From: Heliocidaris tuberculata
Lineage: Eukaryota; Echinodermata; Echinoidea; Camarodonta; Echinometridae
Reading direction: 5' to 3'
NCBI GenBank assembly: GCA_025618425.1
Contig: CM046832.1
Location: forward strand, 20,823,917-20,887,916
Length of the DNA: 64,000 bases
Each line of letters opens with the position of its first letter. Within the stretch, counting starts at the first letter, position 1. Made by a program: the position numbers and the translations under genes. Below are positions 34,087 to 47,685 of this stretch, in pieces. The notes under the pieces are model-generated. The model was not told the DNA's origin. It saw only the letters and a program-made list of their open reading frames with translations, and did not search any database.

Positions 34087-37000
34087 CTTTTTAAGTGCAA
34101 ACAAGAAGTAAAGAGCAGACTGTGATTAAAATATAAGGTCTGTTTCTTTCTCTGCTCATATTCAATAAAAAGTATGAAACTATTTCTAGGAAAGTGAGTA
34201 TAAAAGAGGAAGAAATGCTTGAAATTCATTGATTTTGGAAACAAGGAAACTGTTTGTATTTAGCAAAAATAAAGGTATCAAATATCACTTTTCTCTAAAA
34301 TTGTTCCTGAAGTCAAACACTAAATTTATTGTGCACAACACACAATGAATAGACTACTAATCCTTTAGGTCCATGCTCTGTTGAGTTTCATAGAGTTAGG
34401 CAGATTATTGGTCCACTATGGTTTAGGTAACAGTCTCCTAAGAGTGTGAACAAAGGTCACACACATCAAGTGTGGTACTGTCCCACAGCAGGAATGCTAA
34501 CTCACAATGACTAAGCTCATTTGAGCGTGTCTACATACTATCGTGTTATAAAACATTTGTGACCTTATGGAGGAGTTTGTGATAAAGCTGTTCAACTCAG
34601 ACAAAAGGTGTTTCATTGGACAAAGAGAGGGATGAAAAATGTGAACTTTTTGTACCAAGAATTGCAGAGGTGGAAGAATTTTAATGAAGTAGACCAAGAA
34701 TGAGGAAAGAATAATTTGGGTCTCTGACTTCCTTGAAGTCTTGCAGGATTTTTTTTCCTACCTCCATACCTTGATTAAAAAGTAACCAAGAGAAAGAGAT
34801 AAATTTATAGATCAATTAATATCAGATTGGTAAAAAAAAATTAATGAACAAAAGCTAGAATGCTCTGCAACCTAGCCAGAACTCAGAATGGTATGGCAGC
34901 ATTTTTTTTTTCTTCAATGAATACATTTGGGGCTTTTAGATAGCTGCCTTATACTGTTCTTGTGATAATACCTGGGGCTAGCTAGGTGAAATTAAATTTA
35001 GTGTGCATTTTTCATTTGAGCTGATATTTCGGATTTGGTACCTAGTTTTCTGATTATATATGGATTACTTTTTAGGGAAAGATTGTTGAAAATGTCAATG
35101 TCCCCTGTACATGGAATGTTTAAAAGAAACTTCATTGTTAAGCATGAAGAGGAAATCATGACGGGATGTGTTTAATGAGAGTGAGAGAGAGAGGGGTATG
35201 TTGTGTCACCTTATTTCCTTAATAGGGAATGTTAATGAGTTAGCGAACAGGATCTATAGATGGTTGATCTTAGCTAAAATCCATTATTAAGAGGTTGTGA
35301 GGTGAAAGGGAAGTTTTTGACAGTTGGAGTGGTGTTTTTGTGGTAAATTTTTTGTTATACATACAAGGAAACACTTGTAGCCTAAACTTTGAATGTCCAT
35401 TGTTATAACAGGAGTAGTTACATATTGCATACTATACTTCAACTTCTTTTTCAAAATACAATGATCTTACACGTTTTATGATAGACCTGATGATATAACT
35501 TTAATATTTGATCAAGAAATTCTCAGCTCTTCAGCAAATGGAATTAATATCATAAATACACAAGACCAATGGACAAAGAAGTCTTTTTCATTTCCAGATA
35601 TAGATTCTTTGTGATTAACGTTAAAAAAATACGAAGAAATATGCCCAATAACTGAGAGAAGGATGAGGAAATTCCTCCACGTTTTCCCAGTAGTCCACTC
35701 CCATTCATATCAGATATCCCAGCCCACTCCCCAGCTATGTTTCTGTTTTGATTTGATCTGAAGTGATGCTCAAATTCTAGCTGATACCAGGATATTCCTG
35801 CTAGCTTCCACTTCCTCCAATCTTTTAGGGAAAATTACCTTGGATTAGGGCTGCTCACATGTTCTTCCTTTTATATTTCTACACTATCTTGGGTTTCCTC
35901 ATTGGATATGTTAAAGAGAAAGTTGAGGTCTGGGAAAATTCAATCATGTGCACTCTTTCTCATTTCATTTTCATAATGAGAGTACTTTCCATTTTTAAGC
36001 ATAATTATGTTGTTGTGTTTGGTGTGCCTCAAAGCAATACAGCTTCACAATGAGAGTATTAATTACAAGTATATTATGGGTTTGGTCGAAGTAATTCACA
36101 ACAGCTAGTGGATAGAAATGTGTCCGAGTACACTCTGTATAGGCCTCTATCTTTCATGGGCATTTGTATGTTTGTAACTGACATACAGTGCTGTATGTGA
36201 TAGTATATGGCAATTATATTTTGTATCTTGGCTATTTTGAAAACAATCAGCAAGAAAATGCTAGACTGTTGCCTGATTCAAACTCATAGTTTATAAGAGA
36301 AAAATTTGCAAAAAAGTTTACTAAAAAACTAATGAATATAGCAATTGAAATGTACATGGAACATGAGAAAAGTGTATTATTGTATTCATTATTGTATTAT
36401 TGTATCATTGTCTGTTTCCTTATACCACACATCCCCCTTAACCTTTAATCAGGAATGATTTAGAAAAGGAATATACTGCTCACATATAGCAGGAAGTTGT
36501 ACCAAGTCCAAAAGATTGTTGTGTTTGGGAAGGAATTAAAGCTGAGTATTTCCTTTATGAATAAATGCTCCTTCATTTTGTCCTAATAATTACAACAAAC
36601 AGGCTGCTGATATGTTTCATCTTTTCTTATACTAATGACATAGAACAATTGGTTAGTAATGGTGACCTTGTGAGTAAGCCTAATCCTTTCTTCTGTTTTA
36701 TGTTGTTCAAAGCACAGTTATGGCACTATAAAATTGGGTAACTGTACAAGTGTAATAGGCTTACAGATCAGAAATTGCATGTAATGTGACTGAGAGGGGT
36801 TTGTTCTCAGACACAGTCTCAAATCTGACTCTAACAAATTGCATTGTGTCTTGAGTAAAGCCTAAACCAGCTTCAGAGTGGTTGAATCAGCTACAGAAAT
36901 GGGCCCCAGACATGCTAGTCTAGGCCACAGATAGTTCAGACCCTGTCATGACTGAAAAAGGTTTGTGTGTGCAAAGCAGAGAGAGATACAGTTGCCATAA

Positions 37001-39152
37001 ACCCTCAAAGTAAGAATTTTTTTCATTTTGAAGTCTCATCATGATTGGCCATCGTGACTTGCTTTCATCTCTAGAGAACACACTGAAGGAACCATCATTC
37101 CAGATGGTGTGATCTCTGGAAGAACATTCATCTCTGTGAGGAGGGAGAACTTCCAAGAAATCTAGAGCACTGATCTACTTTACCAGGTCTAGACTGGGTA
37201 GCAACCCCTGCTTGGCTTGCCTGGCCTGGCCAGTTCAAGAACATGCCATGTGCCTCAAACAAAGCACTGACCAGACATCCAAGGTTGGATCAAACACTGA
37301 ATAGATGAAATTGGTGGGTAATTGAACGGTATGATGCCTAGGTGGAATTATTGTTGTTGTAAAAGCATGGTGTTGACGCCAATCAATGCTTGAATGCAGT
37401 GTACAGCTACCACGTGCTCTTTATCCGCGTCGTCAAAAGCACACGTTCAAAATAGAAATGAGAGAATTTCATTTATATAATTATACACATGTAACAAAAT
37501 TAATTTCTGTGTTTGCAGAAAAATTATAAAGATATATTTATGTGCAAGATTATTATCCCCTCGTAAAGGACTTTTCTATAACAGGATGCAATAATTCCAA
37601 TCTTCAGTTGAAAATGTTGTTTTTACTCTGCTTCCTGTACTATAAAAAGCATCGTAAACTTACAATATATAACTATTAAAAATATCTCTAAAAAGGGACT
37701 TGGGTTTTTACATTGAAATTGTTCATTTTGATTTGTAATTTTTTGGTAATGTGATTGCTTGGTGCTATACAGTATATCTTTGGTCATTAGTTGACCTAAT
37801 CATTATAGTATTTTTCATTCAGAAGCATATTAAATTTTGTCTCTGGACTAGTTTTCTAGTGTATAAAACGTATACATCAAATATTTCTTGAATTTTGCAT
37901 GAGAGCTTGCCTTATGTACGATTCTCATGCTCTTTCATGCAATTATTATGCATATCCTTACTTTCCTTAGTTCGATCAAGAAGTAGATAAATAATGAAAT
38001 ATGGCCTGTGGCAACTGAATGGTCAAGAGTAAAGCAAGGTTATTATTCTTTTTTCCTACCCTTGTCTGGTGTTTGTCTAGATTCGTCTGACTCTGAAGCT
38101 TTTAATTTTCTCTCATTAGTCTCAAGCAGACAAGGCACTTGGGAAGCAGATGGAGTTTTCTGAAGATTAGTATTAATTCATTCAGTTCTCAGTAATTCAT
38201 TTAGTTCTCAGTAATTCTTTCAGTAATCTGTAATTTACAGTGCATGCAAACAGTCAATAAAACTCATAAGCCAATAACGAGAGCTTGGTAAAGGGTACAG
38301 ACAGGTTGTAACCAAGAAGTTTTAAAACCAAGATTAGTTTTGGGCGTGTCGGAAGTACAAGGCCGATCCATCATCCTGCCTGAAACTCTCCCCGAAACTC
38401 TCACTCATCTGAGTTATAGTATTACCAAGTCTGCAGTCTGAATGCACAATGTGGCCTGAAGTTACATGAATTGATACTGAATTGGGAGCAGAAAGAAACT
38501 CAATCTTGATTCTTTCTCAACCCCAGAGAGAGAGAGAAAGCTCTCACCTCTCCTATGAACTTTGCATGACCTTACATGGGCATTCTGGTATTCATACACA
38601 GTTTCAGTTGGGAATGTCATCATTTGCTCCTGAAATGTACCCTTTGTCTCTGGTGTCCTCTTTTTCATCTCCCAAAACATTATTCTTTCAGTCAGATGCA
38701 GAGGAAATATTTTCTGATGGATCTGCAATGAATGTTGGGAGATATTGTTTTACCACATGTGTATACGTGCTCTCTTTATATGTGATCCCTAGTCATGCAA
38801 TCCAAATCCCTGGACTTCTAGACTGGTTGCCTAATGAAAGAAGAAAAGGATTTTAGAATGTACGTATGTAATATTTTTACATGAAAGATTATTTTATGCA
38901 AGATTTAACTCCAGTTTATTTGATGTTGACATATTATAATCAAGAATATATTCATATGAGTGTAGCCTCGAGTAGATGAACTTCTATAATAAGTGCTATG
39001 ATAGGCGTTAACACTCTTTGGCATTGGTATGTCATTGCACATGCTGTAAAAGCAAATGTCAAGTTCCATGAATGTCACAGTGTCATAATTATTTATCGTA
39101 TCATGTGTGTTTTACCCAATTTTTCAACTGTTTAATTTCTATATTTTTACAG
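34087..39152. other. no gene confirmed
   Basis: About 5 kb of AT-rich sequence. At 35911 a TTAAAGAGAAAGTTGAGGTC phrase looks like the left end of a TTAA family B copy but is not followed by a convincing body. Open stretches near 36920-37156 and 38462-38856 show no domain. Confidence 0.4.
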
Positions 39153-39314
39153 ATTCCAGACAATGCTTTTCAACACTGGATGAGTGCTGCTGTTAACCCT
39201 CCCCTCTCCCTTGCTGGCTGTGAACTCCTCTTCCACCACGTGGTGGATCCAGGGTTCTACACCAATACCTCGTGGTCCTCAGTGGTCCTCACCAGACAAC
39301 ACGTGATCCTGTAA
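39153..39314 (+). CDS. candidate terminal exon, unrecognised protein
   Basis: TTTCTATATTTTTACAG ends at 39152, a good acceptor. The next 53 codons are open and end in TAA. Third codon positions are mostly G or C (for example GGC TGT GAA CTC CTC TTC CAC CAC GTG), unlike the AT-rich surroundings, which supports coding. The peptide runs IPDNAFQHWMSAAVNPPL to VVLTRQHVIL and is not recognised. No partner exon was found. It could be the last exon of a gene with long introns or a chance GC-rich patch. Confidence 0.35.
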   Translation: MPDNAFQHWMSAAVNPPLSLAGCELLFHHVVDPGFYTNTSWSSVVLTRQHVIL

Positions 39315-42213
39315 TACAGCCATTATGTCATTGCTAGGCATGAGTGCCCTTTGACTGAACTCAAAGTCCCCGCCTCATCGGACCACGTGGTACTCTTATA
39401 CCAGATACCAGGAGGATGAGATAGGGTAACGTTCAACCAGAGGTCAGTCTCAAAGACCAAAAGTACCCCCTCAGAGTAGCAGACACAGAGAAAGAAAGAG
39501 AACAGAGGGTGAGAGATTAGGGCGAAATGGAAAGTAGGTCCCAGTCCCCAATGCGACAAAGACATACCGTGAATGCTTGTGGTTTGTGTCTGTATAGAAG
39601 CTGGAACCTCAAAAGAGTGCATTGCCTTGATATACAAACAAAGACTTCAGAGTAGAATCTTTCTTTGTGATTCTCTTTCCCTCTCTGTCTTTGTCTCACG
39701 ATAGCTTAATGTGTCTTTATCTCTTCTCCCGTACTTCCCGTAGTATAGTAGAAGTACGAGGCCTACAACTGTCCATAACTAGTCTATTTCTTTGCCTGAA
39801 CCTAGTACATTACCCCTATCTCTTCTCGCTTTTTGAAAACTGCAAACTGTCTGTCTCTCATGACATTATACAACTTTCTCTAATAACATGAAGATTTTAC
39901 CAGATAGGCCTACGTATTACTTTCTCTGTCTCATGTAGCAATATACTGCTTCAGTCAGATCACATTTACCTGAGTCTCTTCACCCATTGCCCTCACTGAC
40001 TCACCCCTCCCCCCCCCCCCCCCCCCTTCCTCATTACAGTCAAGCCACAGATCCCTGGGTCAATAGTCTAGTACGAAAAGGCGGGAAAGGCAGGGTAAAA
40101 AATAGGCGCCCTTACACAAGCTTGCACTCTATATCCCTACCCCACCTCTTTATTGGGGTCGGGCAGCGGTGAATGAAGAAGGATCTTTGTTGGCAGTTTG
40201 TTTAATGCCTGTTGGAATGCGGAGTGTTTGTCCTCAAACTTTGCAGACTGAGTTTGAATGTGGGTTGAGGTTAGGCAAAATTCGCAGAACCGTTTGGAAA
40301 CGGAGCATTGATAGTGAAGCCCACGCATCCGGACTGCTTCATGTACTTTGCTGTTTCGTGGATGGGCCAATAGCTTTTTATTAATTGTCAGCAAATATTT
40401 GATACATTATTAGCCCCATCATATGAATGGTGGAATTAACAAACATCTTTGTTGTCGATGATCACTGTATTTGCTTTAGAACTTCCTGTTTCCTATGACT
40501 AAATCTGGATAAATTGATAAAGGGAAGATTCAAAGGAACTAAATTCCTTTCATTCTGTATTAAAGTTTGCATTTATTATGGTATAGATTGTCAGGTATGT
40601 GGGAACTTTTAGAATATGGACAAAAACAAATTTGTTTTATTTTTCCAGCCTTAAAACAGAGCTGCAGAAGGTTGATATTACAGTTGTAAGAAGTTCACTG
40701 TCATTGTTTACTACAAGTTTCATGAGTAGGACTTGACACACCAAGCCTCACTGGTCCTGTGGACTGATGGCTAGTATTACAATAATAAGGAAATACAGTA
40801 TGATCCTGTTCATAGTTTGGAAGTGTAAAAAAGAGCTATTCTACTGAAGTCCACCTCTTAAAGATTTGATAGGTATGAATAGACACAAATGCTAATTTTG
40901 GTCTATGCTCATCACATGACCAGTCACATTAGGTTTTACCTCTTATCACTATCAGCTCATCATTTCACTTCTGAAGGGGGACAACATTTCTTTCAATGAG
41001 AACTTTTAATTTTTTGATTTTAGCTACTTAGTTATTTTTTTAATCTGACAAAGTGATTATTGGTCTTTAGCAATTCTGTACATAGTCTTTTACCAATTTA
41101 GGAATTGGGAAGCAATTCAAAACTAACAGGCAAAAAAGATCATTTCTCATTTCTCTCACGATTACATATGCCAAATAATGTTTGAGAGTATAATGTATTT
41201 GTAAGATAAATTTCCGTTGTAATTCGTTAGTTTGAAAATCATTGATCATTTGGAAATGATGAATAACAAAAGAGTCAACCCTATACTAATGTGAATGAGA
41301 TCAGAAGATGACTTTGTGCTCTGTTACTGTTGGGCAAAGCTGTCTTGTGTAATGTGTATTGATTTGAAGTCATTTTGGCGGTTAGGATCTTGATTGCAGA
41401 GTGATAGATCAATACTAAACACATTGTTGGAGGTATTTGGTAAACACACATTCCAAGCCTTTGTTCCTTATCCCATTCATTCATTCATGAGCTCTTCTGA
41501 GAGGGGTTAGGAGGGGTGAGAAGAGATAATGATTTGCATTGTAGAATCCACTTGTCTCACTCTTCACTATTGAACAGGGATCAAACATCATGAGAATTTA
41601 TACAAAATTCATTCTTATTTCCTTTATTTTTTTTTCTCAAATGGTGATAATTCATTTAAGTGTAGTTACATTACTTTTGAAAATATGCATGATGCATTCA
41701 ATTCTAAACAAACTTATTTGAAAAGGATTCTTGAAATAATCATTTTACTTTTCTGTAAAAGTTTGTAAAAGATGGAAATTATTGAATTGTGCATGTATTT
41801 TGCTTAAACTGCTTGAAAAATGTTTATCAAAAGTTTTATTCAGAGAGGTTATTGTAAATGTATTAAAACAGCTGTTTCCCCTGTATTTGGTTTTCTGAGT
41901 ATATTTTTCATGAACACAATATGGGGAAGGGGGAGGAGAACCCATTTTTAGTTTTCATCGGTCACCTTTATTTCTCAGTCATTTGTATGGATATTCCCGT
42001 GTGTTGAAAAATTTTCATCTATATGAATATTGAGTAGCTTGTGAAACATCTAAGAATTTATATGCATCCTTCTCAACCTGTAACAGACAAGCAAATTTGT
42101 TCAGGATAATGAAAAAGAGGTAACCTTTGTGGTTCACATATACTCTTGCTCTGACTATTAACAACCTACCCCTGCCACACCCACTAGATACCCTCTCTTA
42201 CAAAACATGTACC
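39315..42213. other. no gene confirmed; C-run at 40009-40026
   Basis: About 2.9 kb with a homopolymeric C run and otherwise AT-rich sequence. Confidence 0.45.
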
Positions 42214-42214
42214 C

Positions 42215-42251
<37 letters not shown>

Positions 42252-42420
42252 CTCTCCCCCCCCCCCCCCCCTCTTTCTCTCTCTCTCTCACTCTCTTCCT
42301 CTCTTTCTCTCTCTCTCTCTCACTCTCTCTCACTCTCTTCCTTTCTTTTTTCTCTCTCTCCCTCTCTATCTCTTTCTATTTCTCCATTTCCCAACCCCCT
42401 CCCTCTCTCTCTCTCTTTTT
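42214..42420 (+). repeat. C-run plus (TC)n polypyrimidine tract
   Basis: (TC)n, a run of about 16 C around 42256-42271, then interrupted (TC)n to 42420. The serine/leucine/proline-rich frames are artefacts. Confidence 0.92.
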
Positions 42421-44040
42421 CAAAGCTTATGAAAATATATATAGTACATTGATTTATATTGAATTATATTTCACATCAATTATCAACCAAACAGGGGAAA
42501 AAACAACTCAGTGAGGATATTGTGAGAACGTATTTAAAAATTGTTAAACATGATTAATTAACATCAAATGAAATGTAATAAAAAACGCTTTTGTTGCATT
42601 GACAAATTTGAAAACTGTGATGTAAGTCATGACCGTAAGGTTATTCCACTTACATAATAGAGAAGAAAAAAGCTTATGTATTGAGATCACATTATTATTG
42701 ATTTATTATTCATTAATCACATTGCTATAGACTAATAGGGGTCACTGGGTCTTTGAAAGCAAACAGTAGCAAGATACAGTGAAATATTAGGCTAGTATTG
42801 TTTGCTGAACAAAGAAAACTACCTCTGAATCCTTCAAGTCATTGTTGAGTACAAAGTCATCAGTAAGAGACAAAGTCACTCAAATGAAGTTATGGGACAA
42901 GCTGGTACAATGATGAAGATAAGAAACATAAGCAGATTATTCATTGATATTGATACAGGAAATCAAGCAAAGTTATTAACAGAATTAATGTTGATGTTAT
43001 TCCTGTACAAGAAATAAAAACACTTATCAAATGTACCCAAATATATAGAAAAGTACGTTTTCTTTTTAATGTAGTCAAAACTGTTCTGAACATGAAATAT
43101 AGCTCATTTAGATGTACATATAAATATGTGTTATGTAAAATGTCTTTGTTTTGAAATTGTTTTGTTTTTTTCTTGCGGGGGGGGGGGGGCGGTAAATTTC
43201 ATAAAATATTTGGTTATCACAAAAAAAGATAATCCTATGTTCTTGAAAGGCTTTCAGACATGAGATTTTGTCCTTTATTCCAGTACAACAGTTGAATGTT
43301 GCTAAACTGGTTCTGCATTATGATAGTCTGCATATGTAACTGAACAATCCACAACTACAAAATCATTGGACTTATTGAGGTGGTTAAGTGCTTGTTTCAT
43401 AAGAACTAAGCATGTACTTTGGACAACCAATTAAAACTACAAAGTTTAATTGTACGGACAAAAATGCAGAGCTTATCTTTCCATCCAATTAATAGACATG
43501 TTGGCTGTAATGTAAACCTTGTCTATGAGTATCAATAGAATGTTAATCCCTCCATTCCAAAGCTTATAACTAACTTTAGACCCAAGCCAAACTACTTTTG
43601 TAGACCTATCACTGATTTACAGACCACAAACCTGAGATAACTGAAGTTTTAGCAGTGTGTAAATCTAGGCTAGCATATAACTGTTATAAAAGACCACCCA
43701 AAATAACCTCTCAGCCATCTGTGGTTTTCATGAGAAGATGCTTGTCTTATCACCTTTGTGAACAGATTAGAAATTGCCTGAACATCTTCATATGATGTGG
43801 ACATTCCTAATAGATGCAAGTTTACACCTCTTATCATCTTTAAGTTGTCGTAAAGATTGCCAAGGAGATCTCCAGTAAGCTATTCACACAACCTCAACTT
43901 GCCCCCATTAAACTCAGCCATTTTTACCCATCTTGTGTGTGTGTTGTGTGTGTGTGTGTGGGGGGGGGGGGTAATTGTTTGATCCTATATCTTTTTTGTG
44001 TGCCTGTGATCGTGTAATACTAGATACATTTATTTTTGCC
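42421..44040. other. no gene seen; G-run at ~43177, (TG)n-G-run at ~43935-43970
   Basis: AT-rich sequence with two short G-rich simple repeats. Confidence 0.5.
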
Positions 44041-44437
44041 ATCTTGTTCTCGGAGAGGTGAAAAATGATTCTTTTCTTTTTTTTTTAGCTTTCTCATTCT
44101 TTTTATGTCAGTTTGGAAGAACATCCAACTGGAAATGTCCCCTGAAAGGGATAGCTCTTCAAATGCCCTCCTATTCGAAATATGATGAGAAATAGCTGAA
44201 ATGTTCGGGCCAAACATTCATGCCACTTGCGCGTATACAGTCCCATATACTCATTTCTTTGTGCAGTACATGCACCTTTCAGCGAGATTGGGTCTATTTC
44301 TTATCATTTGATTATTCCAAAACAACAGTACATGTATACACCAACTCTTACGTAGACATGATCAACCTTTCCCAATTGCTTTGACGCAGTTTATTTCACA
44401 ATGTAATCACATGACCGGAACTCAACTTAATCTTTAA
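44041..44437 (+). mobile_element. TTAA family B MITE, copy 5
   Basis: The right end GGAACTCAACTTAATCTTTAA (last bases) with TTAA at 44434-44437 is intact. The left end is degraded, but AGGTGAAAAATGATT and TTTCTCATTCTTTTTATGTC align to the family. The middle carries GAAATGTTCGGGCC and CAGTCCCATATAC. Confidence 0.85.
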
Positions 44438-45388
44438 CTACTCACATATCCTTAACTTGCCCTATTAAACTCAGCCAAAATTTATAATCTCTTTATGGGG
44501 GGGGGGGTGGCAGTTATCACTTGAACCTAACAATATCTCTCTTTTTTGCACTGTTTTTTTGTAAAACCTGATACATCTATTGTTGCTTTCATAAATGCAT
44601 TTTGATAATGAATTGTTCATGAACATATTACTTTCAAGTGACTTGTACTTGTGAAAACCAACGTAACAAGATTCAAATCTATTTCGTTTCAAATAACTTT
44701 TTCTAATAATGATATGGCTCAGGTTATTTTGGTTGATCTAATGTCACTATGAAGGTCAGATTAGGGGGAGACAGGCAGAGGGTGGATGCTATTATTATGA
44801 GCCATTTTTATCTCATTTTAGGAAGGAAAACTCAATATCGCTATCACAAGTCTGGGAATCATTTATTTTGATGGTGTCTGATCTCCATTAATTTCCTGCC
44901 CTGATAATTCATCTGTGTCACTTGCACTTTTGTGACATTCACTATGTTTGATCCGATGCCTTCATATCACTTGCTTCTGTACAAAGAAAAAGGGATTTAG
45001 TGGTGTAATGCTAGATCTGCACTTTTGTTGCTACGCAAAATGTTCTTACTTAGCAACATCTAAATAAAAACAATATCCATGTGGAAAATTTTGTGAGTCA
45101 TGCTGTTGCACAAAATATGAATCATTTGAGGTTTGTTTTTGTTGTGCTGTATCACTGTTGGATTAGTACACTCTGATATATGAACAAAAAGAAAACAATC
45201 GTGGAAAATTTATAAATCATTCTTGGTCCTTTTATGGAGAAAGTGTGACTCATGTTGGCATATAATGGTCAGTTATCAGTCAGTAGTAATTACTTAAACA
45301 ACCACCAAATTTTTTTTGTTCTAAACTTTGGAGGAAATAAAACTTGAGAAAAAAAGAGAAATAATCAGAAATATTGGGCTGAAGTACT
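44438..45388. other. no gene seen
   Basis: AT-rich, with a short G run near 44499. Confidence 0.5.
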
Positions 45389-45942
45389 GTAAAAGGAAAG
45401 TCCACCCTGGAATTTAGTCGATCTGAATAAAAGCAGAAACATGTGAGAACCAGATAAGTGAAAGTTTCAGAAAAATCTGTCAAGAAATAAGAAAGTTATG
45501 GATTTTAGAAATTGTAATCAATCAAACACAACTGGCAACTCTGCGACGAATCTTGTGAGCTCCTCTCCTATTTAATTTGTGCAGAAAATGTCATAAATTT
45601 TCATTTTCTTAGTTGTTGATGATGGAATAAATTTGTTTCATACAGGTTTTGTGTAAAAGCATGTGTGCACTGATTATATCTAGGTTGCATGTATGATTGA
45701 ATATTTTCTTTAGAAAAAGTTGAAATTTATGATTTTTTTTTTTTATTGTACAGGGCAAATTGGAGAGGAGCTCGCAAAATACATCACGGAGTTGCCAATT
45801 AGTGTTTGATTGATTACAACTTTAAAAGTTCATAACTTTTTAATTTCTTATTGGATTTTTCTTTAACTTTCATTGATCTGCTTCTTTAAGTTTTCTTCTT
45901 CTTTTAAAACCAACGTGATATCAAGGTGGTTTTTCCCTTTAA
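45389..45942. mobile_element. TTAA family A long-arm MITE, copy 2
   Basis: The left end GTAAAAGGAAAGTCCACCCT (site mutated to TGTA) faces the right end, which has TTTTTCCCTTTAA and TTAA at 45939-45942. The arms pair for most of the length: CAACTGGCAACTCTGCGACG faces CATCACGGAGTTGCCAATTA. It lacks the extra sequence seen in the right arm of copy 1. Confidence 0.85.
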
Positions 45943-47106
45943 ATTGCCATGATGAACAATGAACAATATTTAGTAAACATCGAACAAGACAGTGAGCTTT
46001 CTTGAACCAATGTATTTCTGCTTAAAAAGAAAACAAGAAAACACAATTGCTTAAGTAATTTCCAATTTGTATGGTTTTAAGGATTAATATGGAAATTCTT
46101 TTTGTACTAATATGAAATGATAAAACATTATTTTCAGTTTACTTTTATTTGTGTTTACTCTGTCTAACACTATACATACACATACGAGAATACAAAAAGC
46201 CTGGATATCATGATTAAAATATCAAATATTTCATTTTCTGTTCTCACTGGTTTAGCTAATAATTGTTCAGAATTCTCAACTTTCTGCTACCCAACATACT
46301 TCATAAATATTGTGCACATATTTGTACTTTGTAACGTGGTGTAGCAAATCATTTCATCATTCAATTTTTGTGGGATGTAGAACAACATATCTGGCACAGT
46401 GGATGTTATATGTGTGCCCTACATTGCGAAATGTTTATTGATGGAACTGTTGACAATGAGTTCTTGCCAGTTTGCGGAAATGGAGAGTAACAGATGTCTT
46501 CATTAATCCAGACATATTTGTTGCTGTGACAACCAGATAAGTGGTAAATAGTCCCTGTCAAGGTTCCAAATTTATCTGGCATGGATATAAATTGGGATGT
46601 TTTGACTTAGATTCTATGACAGAATGAAAATATAGTAGTTGTCATGACAACATTCAAGTTCTACTCCGAAATATAAATAAGCTTCTACTTGAGCCACTTT
46701 ATTTGTTACTATGGCAAGTTATTTGTCTTTTTCCAAAATAGAAAAGTTGATCTAATTTAGCTAGTGAATTACAACTGTTTAAAATCACTTTTTCATCCAG
46801 AGCTTAATCCTGTTTTACACAATAACAACGTTATGCTTTTGTTGTTTCCAAAACAGGAAGTGCTTGTATGAAAATGGTATAAAACAGGTTCATAAAAATC
46901 CCTCTTTATTATGTCCTTTTCTCAGAATGAGAGAGAGGAAGAAAGAAAAGGAAATATTATAACACAATACACAAGGAGAACAAGGGGAACAGACTACCTG
47001 TCTTATATTGAAAGCAAATATAATGAATTCCATTTTATTTAATCTTTGCATGATCCTCATGAAACCAAATATCACATTGTTCTGTTTTGCTATTCTGCAG
47101 AATACT
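45943..47106. other. no gene seen
   Basis: AT-rich sequence with no supported feature. Confidence 0.5.
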
Positions 47107-47210
47107 ATTAAAGCCCCCTCCCCCCCCCCCCCCCCCCCACCCCCTGAATATCTCTCTCTCTCTCTCTCTTCCTCTCTTCTGCCTTTCTCTTTTCTTCTCT
47201 TTCTCTCTTA

Positions 47211-47246
<36 letters not shown>

Positions 47247-47250
47247 ATTA
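47107..47250 (+). repeat. C-run plus (TC)n tract
   Basis: About 19 C (47119-47137) followed by (TC)n to ~47242, the same composite as at 10899 and 42214. Confidence 0.9.
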
Positions 47251-47529
47251 CTGTTTGTGTGTCCCAATTTTGTTCTTTTTTCATTAGTTGTGTTTAATTG
47301 ATACAGAAAAGATGATTCTTGTCATACAATTCATCATTCTTTGTTCAGCATGGGCATGGCCATACCACTGGTCAATTCGGGTAATAAAAGCTTCATATTT
47401 GGAATGTTGCATATTTTTCGTCTATAAATATTGTACCAAAACACAAACAGATACAGGGACGAGATTTCTACCATAGCTGGCAATGAATCTTTTCTTTTCC
47501 TCTTGCATTCCTTGTCCAGTCAAAACAGT

Positions 47530-47685
47530 ACATTTCTAAGATTCCAGGCATAACTTTCCTTTTTTTATTAACCCAACTCCTTTGTCTAAAAGAAAGAGTT
47601 TACATAACTAAGATTCCAGGCATAACTTTCCTTTCTTTTATCAACCATGCATACTTCTTTGTCTGAAAGAAAGGGTTGACTGCTT
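47530..47685 (+). repeat. two-copy tandem duplication, period ~72 bp
   Basis: CTAAGATTCCAGGCATAACT starts at 47536 and again at 47608. Each copy continues with TTTCCTTT, a CAACC/CAACCA phrase and TTTGTCTRAAAGAAAG. Confidence 0.8.

Noticed and set aside
35911..36060. Seventh TTAA family B copy
   Set aside because: Only the first ~30 bases resemble the family; the rest does not align convincingly by eye.
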